10,767 bases of DNA from Candidatus Komeilibacteria bacterium RIFCSPLOWO2_02_FULL_48_11 (lineage in GTDB: Bacteria; Patescibacteriota; Patescibacteriia; UBA2169), in the NCBI GenBank assembly GCA_001818435.1, contig MHKO01000057.1, positions 1 through 10,767 of the forward strand. The letters run 5' to 3'. The translations under genes and the position numbers were made by a program. The notes under the pieces were generated by a model. It saw only the letters and a list, made by a program, of their open reading frames with translations. It was not told the origin of the DNA and searched no databases. Each line of letters opens with the position of its first letter. Positions within the stretch are counted from its first letter, which is position 1. Below are positions 6,203-10,767 of this stretch, in pieces.

Positions 6203-7663
6203 ATGGCCATGCTCAATACCCTGTTAAAAGTCATTGACGATGAAAAGCTGAAGATGGATAAAGACATGATCCGCCTGGCTTTTGATTTTGCCGATGAAGC
6301 CCACCAAGGTCAGCTGCGGAAAAGCGGCGAACCTTATGTTGTTCATCCTTTGGAAACCGCCATTACTTTGGCGAAACTGCATCTTGACCAAGAAACAATC
6401 ATTGCCGGCCTGCTGCACGACGTGCCGGAAGAAACCAGCGTGACGCTCTCGGACATTGAAAAAAACTTCGGCCAGAACGCGGCCCAGCTGGTGGAAGGCA
6501 TCACCAAACTGGGAAAACTCAAATACCGCGGCATAGAGCGCTACATTGAAAATTTGCGCAAAATGTTCGTGGCCATGGCCGCGGACATTCGGGTGATATT
6601 CATAAAATTCGCCGACCGCCTGCACAATCTGCGCACCCTTGACGCTCTGGAAGAGCCCAAGCGCGAGCGCATTGCCCGTGAAACCTTGGAAATTTACGCT
6701 CCGATTGCCAACCGCCTGGGCGTGTGGCAATTAAAAGGCGAGCTTGAGGATTTATCTTTTAAACATCTCTACCCCCAGGAATTTGAAGACCTGAAAAAAC
6801 GGCTGGACGCCAATTTCAGCGAACGCCGCGACATGCTCTCATCCATGAAGCACGAGATTACCAAGGCGATGAAAAAAGAAAACATCCCGATTGTGGAAAT
6901 ATCGGGCCGGACCAAGGATTTATGGAGCTTGTATAAAAAACTTCAAATCCGCAACAATGAGCTGGAAAGAATTTACGACATTGTGGCCTTGCGCATCGTA
7001 GTGCCGACCGTGGCCGACTGCTACAAAACTCTGGGCGTGATTCACAATAAATGGCTGCCCATGCCCAACCGCCTGAAAGATTACATTGCCCAGCCCAAGC
7101 CTAATGGCTATCAATCCCTGCATACCACCATCTTTTGCGCCAAAGGCAAAACCGTGGAAATTCAAATCCGCACCCCGGAGATGCACCGCACCTCGGAAAT
7201 CGGCATTGCGGCCCACTGGCATTATGATGAAAAAGGCTCAATTAAATTTGATAAAAAACTGGAATGGGTGCAAGAATTGACCCGCTGGCAGCAGGAACTG
7301 CGAGACCACAAAACTTTTCTGGATTCGCTTAAAATTGACGTTTTTCAAGACAGGATTTTTGTCTTTACGCCCAAAGGCGATGTTATTGACTTGCCTGAAA
7401 ATTCCACCTCCATTGATTTTGCTTACCATATTCACACCAAAATCGGCGATATGGCCGCTGGAGCGCGCATCAATAATCAAATAGCGAGCCTAGATACGGC
7501 GCTAAAAAGCGGGGACATGGTGGAGATAATCACCGATAAAAATCGCAAAGGTCCGAGCCTGGACTGGCTCAAGTTCGTGAAAACCCGGGCCGCGCGCGAC
7601 AAAATTAAAGCCAATGCTCCCCGCGGCATCTGGCAGACGATTAAAGGGTTGAGGAAAAAGTAA
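6203..7663 (+). CDS. rel: (p)ppGpp synthetase/hydrolase, Rel/SpoT family, lacking the C-terminal regulatory domains
   Basis: Rel enzymes make and degrade the alarmone (p)ppGpp. The 486-residue protein has an HD hydrolase domain with His48 (YVVHP), His72-Asp73 in LLHDVPEET and ADRLHNLRTL at 137-146. The synthetase domain follows: GRTKDLWSLYKKL at 235-247, IYDIVALRIVV at 257-267, NRLKDYIAQPKPNGYQSLHTT at 289-309 (RxKD type, as in bifunctional Rel) and VEIQIRT...IAAHWHY at 318-341. A TGS domain covers about 378-446, and the protein ends 40 residues later. Full-length Rel is typically 700 or more residues and continues with helical, zinc-finger/RIS and ACT domains, all absent here. In the HD motif the usual HDxxED is HDVPEE, a conservative Asp-to-Glu change near the metal-dependent site. 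ATG 6203 is taken as start; ATG 6209 is also possible. No Shine-Dalgarno is visible. Confidence 0.93.
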   Translation: MAMLNTLLKVIDDEKLKMDKDMIRLAFDFADEAHQGQLRKSGEPYVVHPLETAITLAKLHLDQETIIAGLLHDVPEETSVTLSDIEKNFGQNAAQLVEGITKLGKLKYRGIERYIENLRKMFVAMAADIRVIFIKFADRLHNLRTLDALEEPKRERIARETLEIYAPIANRLGVWQLKGELEDLSFKHLYPQEFEDLKKRLDANFSERRDMLSSMKHEITKAMKKENIPIVEISGRTKDLWSLYKKLQIRNNELERIYDIVALRIVVPTVADCYKTLGVIHNKWLPMPNRLKDYIAQPKPNGYQSLHTTIFCAKGKTVEIQIRTPEMHRTSEIGIAAHWHYDEKGSIKFDKKLEWVQELTRWQQELRDHKTFLDSLKIDVFQDRIFVFTPKGDVIDLPENSTSIDFAYHIHTKIGDMAAGARINNQIASLDTALKSGDMVEIITDKNRKGPSLDWLKFVKTRAARDKIKANAPRGIWQTIKGLRKK

Positions 7664-7666
7664 CTC

Positions 7667-7740
7667 CTACAAATTACAAATACAATACAAATTTACAAAT
7701 ATCTTCATTTGTAGATTCGTAGCGTATTTGTAATTCGTGG
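7667..7740. repeat. imperfect 34-bp hairpin between convergent genes
   Basis: Arms 7667-7700 and 7707-7740 pair over most of 34 bp around a six-base loop (7701-7706). The arms consist of degenerate TACAAAT units. The element starts three bases after the Rel stop codon and ends 12 bases before the parB stop on the other strand, so it lies between two converging transcripts and could shape both 3' ends. Neither side has a convincing T tract directly after the stem. It is similar in style to the AT-rich palindromes at 1223 and 2004. Confidence 0.7.
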
Positions 7741-7752
7741 GTATTTTTGTGT

Positions 7753-8640
7753 TTAACTCGTTAACTTCTCAATCAGCTCCCCAAATTCCTCCTCCCCGTA
7801 ATACTCAATCACAATCTCGCCCCCGTTTTTGCCGCGCCGCCGGATAGTAACCTTGGTGCCCAGAGCTTCGCGCAGCCGCTCTTCGTGCGCCTCCAGGTTG
7901 GGGTCGCGGCTGATTTTGCGCGTGTGCCGATTGACCTCCACTCTTTTAACTTCCTGGGCCGTATCGGAAATGGTAAGTTTGTCCTGTAGCACGCGCCTAA
8001 ACAAGGCCAGGCGCTTGTCATTATCATGAATTTCCAAAAGCACTTTGGCATGGCCTTCGGTAATATGGCCTTCGGCCAAAGCCTGCTGCATTTCCGGAGG
8101 CAAACCCAGAAGGCGGATGGCATTGGAAATCATGGGCCGGCTTTTGCCCATTTTTTTAGCAATCTCGTCGTGGGTCAGACCGAACTCATCGTTTAATTTT
8201 TGATAAGCTTCGGCTGATTCTATGGGGTTCAAGTCCGAGCGTTGGATGTTCTCAATTAAAGCCAGCTCCAGCTTTTGCAGTTCGCTCGCTTCGCGGATAA
8301 TAACCGGCACCGTGGAGAGTCCGGCGATTTTGGAAGCGCGCAGCCGCCGCTCCCCGGCAATCAGCTCATAGCCGGCCCCGGCTTTAACCACCACCAAGGG
8401 CTGGAGTATGCCGTGCTCTTTTATGGAAGCGGCCAGTTCCTGCAAGGGCTTTTCGGAAAAATACTGGCGCGGCTGGTATTTGTTGGAAACAATGGACTCC
8501 ACCGGCGCTTCATAGATTGAACCTGGCCCGGCTTGGTCGTCAATCGTTCGGCTGCCAAAAGCATTGGCCGAGAAAAAACTGCTTTTACTGGGAATCAGGG
8601 AGCCAAGTCCGCGACCTAGTCCATGTGTTTGTTTTTGCAT
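7753..8640 (-). CDS. parB: chromosome-partitioning protein ParB (Spo0J family)
   Basis: ParB binds parS sites, uses CTP to slide along DNA, and with ParA segregates chromosome origins. The 295-residue product starts with the ParA-stimulating motif LGRGLGSLIP at 8-17. The N-terminal CTPase domain has YQPRQYF at 55-61, GILQPLVV at 77-84, GERRLRA at 96-102 and IENIQRSDLNPIE at 129-141. A helix-turn-helix follows at about 155-178 (LTHDEIAKKMGKSRPMISNAIRLL), and the C-terminal dimerisation region covers about 255-295. It lies downstream of parA on the same strand, and a 99-bp palindrome occupies most of the 113-nt gap. Upstream of the ATG there is only a GAGGGG-like stretch contributed by that palindrome, about 12 nt away. 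I saw no parS site matching the usual TGTTTCACGTGAAACA consensus in the window. The assignment is firm. Confidence 0.95.
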   Translation of the reverse strand: MQKQTHGLGRGLGSLIPSKSSFFSANAFGSRTIDDQAGPGSIYEAPVESIVSNKYQPRQYFSEKPLQELAASIKEHGILQPLVVVKAGAGYELIAGERRLRASKIAGLSTVPVIIREASELQKLELALIENIQRSDLNPIESAEAYQKLNDEFGLTHDEIAKKMGKSRPMISNAIRLLGLPPEMQQALAEGHITEGHAKVLLEIHDNDKRLALFRRVLQDKLTISDTAQEVKRVEVNRHTRKISRDPNLEAHEERLREALGTKVTIRRRGKNGGEIVIEYYGEEEFGELIEKLTS

Positions 8641-8651
8641 AATTTACATAG

Positions 8652-8750
8652 TCCCCTCTCCTCTCCGAGGAGAGGGTAGGGTGAGGAGTGGAGCGGTAAA
8701 TTTAGTACTCCGAACCCTCACCCTACCCTCTCCCTTGAAGGGAGAGGGGA
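8652..8750. repeat. 99-bp palindrome between parA and parB
   Basis: One register of symmetry spans the element: 8652-8661 (TCCCCTCTCC) pairs with 8741-8750, and 8671-8686 (AGAGGGTAGGGTGAGG) with 8716-8731. Each half can also fold alone: CCCTCTCC 8654-8661 with 8669-8676, and CCCTCTCCC 8726-8734 with 8740-8748. CCCTCACCCTACCCTCTCCC-type palindromes are common dispersed repeats in environmental bacterial genomes. This one lies inside the parA-parB transcription unit and starts three bases after the parA stop codon. Confidence 0.82.
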
Positions 8751-8753
8751 TTT

Positions 8754-9527
8754 CTAAATATTATTCTCGTGTAATTCAAGCAACTCACGCGCCAGACGTT
8801 CATAGGCGTTCGCGCCTTTGGACTTCGGGTCATAATGCAGAATGGACTTGCCATATGACGGCGCTTCGGTCAAGCGCACGTTGCGCGGAATGACGCTCCT
8901 AAAAATCTTGTTGGGAAAATGCTTGTAAAGCTCGTGCATCACCTGCTCCGAGAGCTTGTTGCGGCCGTCGTACATGGTTATGACCGCGCCTAAAATCTTG
9001 ACCTCGGGCTTTAAGTTTTCCTGAACCAGTTGGATGGTATTCATGAGCTGTCCCAACCCTTCCAAAGCGTAATATTCAGCCTGCACCGGAATTAGGAGCT
9101 CGTCAGCCGCCACCAAGCCGTTCAAAGTCAACATGCCCAAGGAGGGCGGGCAATCAATAATAATGTAATCATACTCATGCCGCACTTGCTGCATCACGTC
9201 ATGAAGACGAAATTCGCGCCGCTCCAAATTAACCAGCTCCACCGTGGCTCCGGCCAAGGCATTGGTGGCCGGCGCCACGCGCAGGCCTTCCAAATCATGC
9301 GGCTGGATAATTTGCGCCAGCAACACCTGGCCGGTTAAAGCCTCATACAAGCCATGCTCAAGCGCCTGGTGCGCGATCCCCAGTCCGGAAGTGGCATTGG
9401 CCTGCGGGTCCAAGTCCACCAAAAGCACGTATTTCCCCATGGCCGCCAAATAAACCGCCAAATTGACGGCCGTAGTTGTTTTGCCCACACCTCCTTTTTG
9501 ATTCACCACGGAAATTACGCGAGCCAT
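8754..9527 (-). CDS. parA: chromosome-partitioning ATPase ParA (Soj type)
   Basis: ParA is a Walker-type ATPase that forms DNA-bound gradients moved by ParB. The 257-residue product has the deviant Walker A motif KGGVGKTT at 11-18 directly after the first strand, VDLDPQAN at 37-44 (Walker A'), IIIDCPPSLG at 122-131 (Walker B) and IPRNVRLTEAPSYG at 213-226, with basic residues implicated in nonspecific DNA binding. There is no N-terminal DNA-binding extension, so it is the short chromosomal Soj type rather than a plasmid P1 type. The start is fixed by the family's usual MAxVISVxNQKGG beginning. A near-consensus promoter lies immediately upstream, so transcription should begin at or next to the A of this ATG (leaderless mRNA). 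parB follows on the same strand. The assignment is firm. Confidence 0.96.
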   Translation of the reverse strand: MARVISVVNQKGGVGKTTTAVNLAVYLAAMGKYVLLVDLDPQANATSGLGIAHQALEHGLYEALTGQVLLAQIIQPHDLEGLRVAPATNALAGATVELVNLERREFRLHDVMQQVRHEYDYIIIDCPPSLGMLTLNGLVAADELLIPVQAEYYALEGLGQLMNTIQLVQENLKPEVKILGAVITMYDGRNKLSEQVMHELYKHFPNKIFRSVIPRNVRLTEAPSYGKSILHYDPKSKGANAYERLARELLELHENNI

Positions 9528-9533
9528 GAACTA

Positions 9534-9562
9534 ATTATAAAATAAATATCCGTCTTTGACAA
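9534..9562 (-). promoter_or_regulatory. parA promoter, predicted leaderless start
   Basis: On the minus strand a −35 TTGTCA (complement of 9557-9562) is followed after 17 bp by a consensus −10 TATAAT (complement of 9534-9539). Six bases (TAGTTC) separate the −10 from the parA ATG at 9527, so the +1 should fall at or within a base of the start codon. Confidence 0.75.
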
Positions 9563-9584
9563 TGAATGATATTTACTCTAGAAT
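9556..9584 (+). promoter_or_regulatory. promoter of the two tRNA genes
   Basis: A consensus −35 TTGACA (9556-9561) lies 17 bp before TAGAAT (9579-9584), a 5/6 match to the −10 consensus. Transcription should start near 9591, about 18 nt before the first tRNA. Its −35 box overlaps the −35 of the divergent parA promoter by five bases, so polymerase should not be able to occupy both at once. Confidence 0.75.
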
Positions 9585-9608
9585 ACTTATGTTGTAAAAA
9601 AATAATGG

Positions 9609-9682
9609 ACCAGGGTAGCTCAGTTGGTTAGAGCGAGGGACTCATAAGCCCTAGGTCGTGGGTTCGATTCCCACCCCTGGTA
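9609..9682 (+). tRNA. tRNA with CAU anticodon (elongator Met or Ile2)
   Basis: A full cloverleaf can be drawn: acceptor ACCAGGG/CCCTGGT, D stem GCTC/GAGC, anticodon loop CTCATAA (9641-9647, anticodon CAT at 9643-9645), variable AGGTC, T arm GTGGG-TTCGATT-CCCAC, and discriminator A at 9682. No CCA is encoded. The anticodon stem AGGGA/GCCCT has an A-G mismatch next to the loop (positions 31-39). The primary sequence does not decide whether the C34 is kept (methionine) or becomes lysidine (isoleucine, AUA codons). Confidence 0.9.
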
Positions 9683-9701
9683 TTGAGTTATCCTACCACG
9701 A

Positions 9702-9776
9702 CGCGGGGTAGAGCAATGGCAGCTCGCCAGGCCCATAACCTGGAGGTTGCGGGTTCAAGTCCCGCCCCCGCTACCA
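9702..9776 (+). tRNA. initiator tRNA-fMet (CAU) with C33
   Basis: The cloverleaf is CGCGGGG/CCCCGCT, D stem GAGC/GCTC, anticodon stem CCAGG/CCTGG with loop CCCATAA (9732-9738), T arm GCGGG-TTCAAGT-CCCGC, A73, and an encoded CCA (9774-9776). Initiator features are the unpaired C1-U72 end, which allows formylation, and the A11-U24 pair. Two departures are visible: position 33, nearly always U in bacterial tRNAs, is C (9733), and the usual three G-C pairs at 29-31/39-41 are A-U, G-C, G-C. Confidence 0.94.
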
Positions 9777-9811
9777 AAACACCCGGACTGAAAAGTCGGG
9801 GTGTTTTGTTT
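9775..9811 (+). terminator. intrinsic terminator of the tRNA operon
   Basis: A 15-bp stem with one G-G mismatch (9775-9789 with 9794-9808) is closed by a GAAA tetraloop and ends in a T-rich tract (TTTTGTTT, 9804-9811). The stem overlaps the last two bases of the encoded CCA of the initiator tRNA. Confidence 0.85.
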
Positions 9812-9814
9812 CGT

Positions 9815-10315
9815 AATAGAAATTCGAGATTCGTTTTTCGTCAGGAATCATTTTTATGATAATTAACCCAAGATTGTTTAAGTTTGGTCAATTGGCGTGA
9901 ACATTTATCATACTGGTCAATTAACATTTCAAGCGATTGCTTGCTCTGATAGTATTGACTATACAAGGCAATAATGGCTTCAAGATGGTGTATCATTTCA
10001 TTACATTCTCCTAAACAATCATCCAGATATTTGCTCCAATGTTTTTTTTGGTATCGTTTGGCAAAACCCTCGGCTAAAAGCGCCGGACAGGCCTTTGATG
10101 CCCGGCGCATCTGTGATACTAAATCAAATTTTTCTTCTTTGGGTAATTTGATTATTACTTTAGTTATTATCACGGTCATCAAACGAAATAAATTCTGGTA
10201 AACGTCCAAATCACGGTATCCGGTTATCTTTTTATTAACTGCTTCAGGCATAAGACGAATTTCGAATTTCCAATTTCGTTAACGAATATCGAATATCGAA
10301 CAACGAATTTCTATT
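9815..10315. mobile_element. repeat-bounded cassette carrying a four-helix-bundle gene
   Basis: The 12-bp inverted termini AATAGAAATTCG (9815-9826) and its complement (10304-10315) enclose one minus-strand gene and almost nothing else. Inside the right terminus is a low-complexity tract of CGAAT/CGAAA units (10254-10303); a shorter one (GAGATTCGTTTTTCG) follows the left terminus. The gene's TGA stop lies within the left tract. The left border matches ten bases of the empty palindrome at 2001. No transposase is present and no target duplication is obvious, so mobility is inferred. Confidence 0.5.
9841..10251 (-). CDS. four-helix-bundle protein, S23/23S rRNA intervening-sequence (IVP) family
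   Basis: The 136-residue product matches the S23/IVP pattern: GYRDLDVYQNLFRLM at 12-26, LPKEEKFDLVSQMRRASKACP at about 36-56, LLAEGFAKR at 58-66 and WSKYLDDCLGECNEMIHHLE at about 72-91, all predicted to be amphipathic helices of an all-alpha bundle. Family members occur within 23S rRNA intervening sequences, as free-standing genes, and as the Avd accessory proteins of diversity-generating retroelements. No rRNA, reverse transcriptase or variable repeat is visible here, so this is a free-standing copy of unknown function. Codons and AT content differ from neighbouring genes. It is enclosed by inverted AT-rich repeats. No Shine-Dalgarno precedes its ATG at 10251. Confidence 0.85.
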   Translation of the reverse strand: MPEAVNKKITGYRDLDVYQNLFRLMTVIITKVIIKLPKEEKFDLVSQMRRASKACPALLAEGFAKRYQKKHWSKYLDDCLGECNEMIHHLEAIIALYSQYYQSKQSLEMLIDQYDKCSRQLTKLKQSWVNYHKNDS

Positions 10316-10319
10316 CCGC

Positions 10320-10767
10320 TTAATCCACAAAATACCCGCGTATAAAGTCCAGCGCATCCGCGCCATCAATCTTCACCAGCCTGCCGGTGACAGTTCCGGA
10401 ATAGGTAATCGAGGGCGCAATCAGCACCACCATCCCAGCCGCCCCGCCGCCATTACCGCCCGCGCCGCCAGCACCGCCAATCCATGCTCCATTTGAACCG
10501 GAAGCTCCAGTACCACCGACTCCGTTCCCCATCGACGCAACAAACGCAGTGATCCCAGCGGCCCCAGTTCCGCCAGTTCCCGGTGTCCCATGACTGCCTC
10601 CTCCTCCTCCTCCTCCCATACCGCCAGGCAGTCCAGCATATAGACTAAAGGACGATAGTACATACAGATCCGGCGATGCACTACCGCCACTACCCCCAGT
10701 AGTATAATTATAACCATTACACCCATCCCCTCCACCTCCAGATCCGCCCAAAGCCGCTGCTGCCCCT
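10320..10767 (-). CDS. glycine-rich protein, 5' end beyond the window
   Basis: The reading frame is open to the right edge, so only the last 148 or so residues are seen and the true start is missing. About two thirds of it is Gly, Ala, Ser and Thr in GG-rich runs such as PGGMGGGGGGG and GGAGGAGGNGGG, with isolated hydrophobic and aromatic residues. The C-terminal ~35 residues (PSITYSGTVTGRLVKIDGADALDFIRGYFVD in outline) are non-repetitive. Similar glycine-rich stretches are found in phage tail-fibre tips and in bacterial surface proteins, where they form compact polyglycine structures. No signal peptide can be judged because the N-terminus is absent. Its stop codon lies four bases from the repeat-bounded cassette. 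I do not recognise a specific family; a cell-surface or phage-like structural role is a guess. Confidence 0.65.
   Translation of the reverse strand, partial: GAAAALGGSGGGGDGCNGYNYTTGGSGGSASPDLYVLSSFSLYAGLPGGMGGGGGGGSHGTPGTGGTGAAGITAFVASMGNGVGGTGASGSNGAWIGGAGGAGGNGGGAAGMVVLIAPSITYSGTVTGRLVKIDGADALDFIRGYFVD

Noticed and set aside
7741..9540. parS centromere site near parAB
   Set aside because: No sequence close to TGTTTCACGTGAAACA was seen on either strand; isolated CACGTG or ACGTGA occurrences elsewhere match too few positions.
9815..10315. Diversity-generating retroelement based on the Avd-like protein
   Set aside because: No reverse transcriptase, template repeat or variable repeat is present in the window; the protein fits a free-standing S23/IVP better.
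1..10767. Recoded UGA (Gracilibacteria/SR1-type code)
   Set aside because: Conserved genes read through without in-frame TGA, and the S23 gene ends at a TGA.

Overview
The window looks like a chromosomal segment of a small-genome bacterium, most plausibly a member of the Candidate Phyla Radiation (Patescibacteria). That assignment is inference. It rests on a mix of compact core genes (DprA, FolC, topoisomerase I, a shortened Rel, ParAB), a free-standing four-helix-bundle S23/IVP gene, a general lack of Shine-Dalgarno sequences at the start codons, and a very high density of short palindromic repeats. The genetic code is standard: TAA, TAG and TGA all end genes here, and no gene contains an in-frame TGA.

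Layout. The left part is on the + strand: dprA (86-1183) with its own promoter, a polytopic membrane protein resembling an ECF-transporter S component (1321-1998), folC (2140-3552), topA (3732-5981) and a Rel/SpoT homologue (6203-7663). The middle part is on the - strand: parA (9527-8754) is followed by parB (8640-7753), and parB converges with rel. A divergent promoter pair at about 9534-9584 drives parA leftwards and two CAU-anticodon tRNAs rightwards (Met or Ile2, then initiator fMet); the tRNAs end at a clear intrinsic terminator. The right end holds an S23/IVP gene in a repeat-bounded cassette (9815-10315) and the 3' part of a glycine-rich protein gene that runs off the edge.

Function. 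The genes cover DNA uptake or recombination (DprA), supercoiling (TopA), chromosome partition (ParAB), folate or one-carbon cofactor retention (FolC, possibly with a vitamin-uptake S component), the stringent response (Rel), and translation initiation (fMet tRNA). They do not form one pathway. This is ordinary core chromosome.

The unusual content is in the repeats. Nearly every gene 3' end abuts a palindromic element, often within 1-6 nt of the stop codon. Two copies of one element lie in opposite orientation on either side of topA. A 147-bp palindromic element (exactly 49 codons) sits in frame inside folC, and a small perfect hairpin lies in frame in topA. The initiator tRNA has C33 instead of U33, and parA appears to be transcribed as a leaderless mRNA. 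I found no CRISPR array, IS transposase or defence system.
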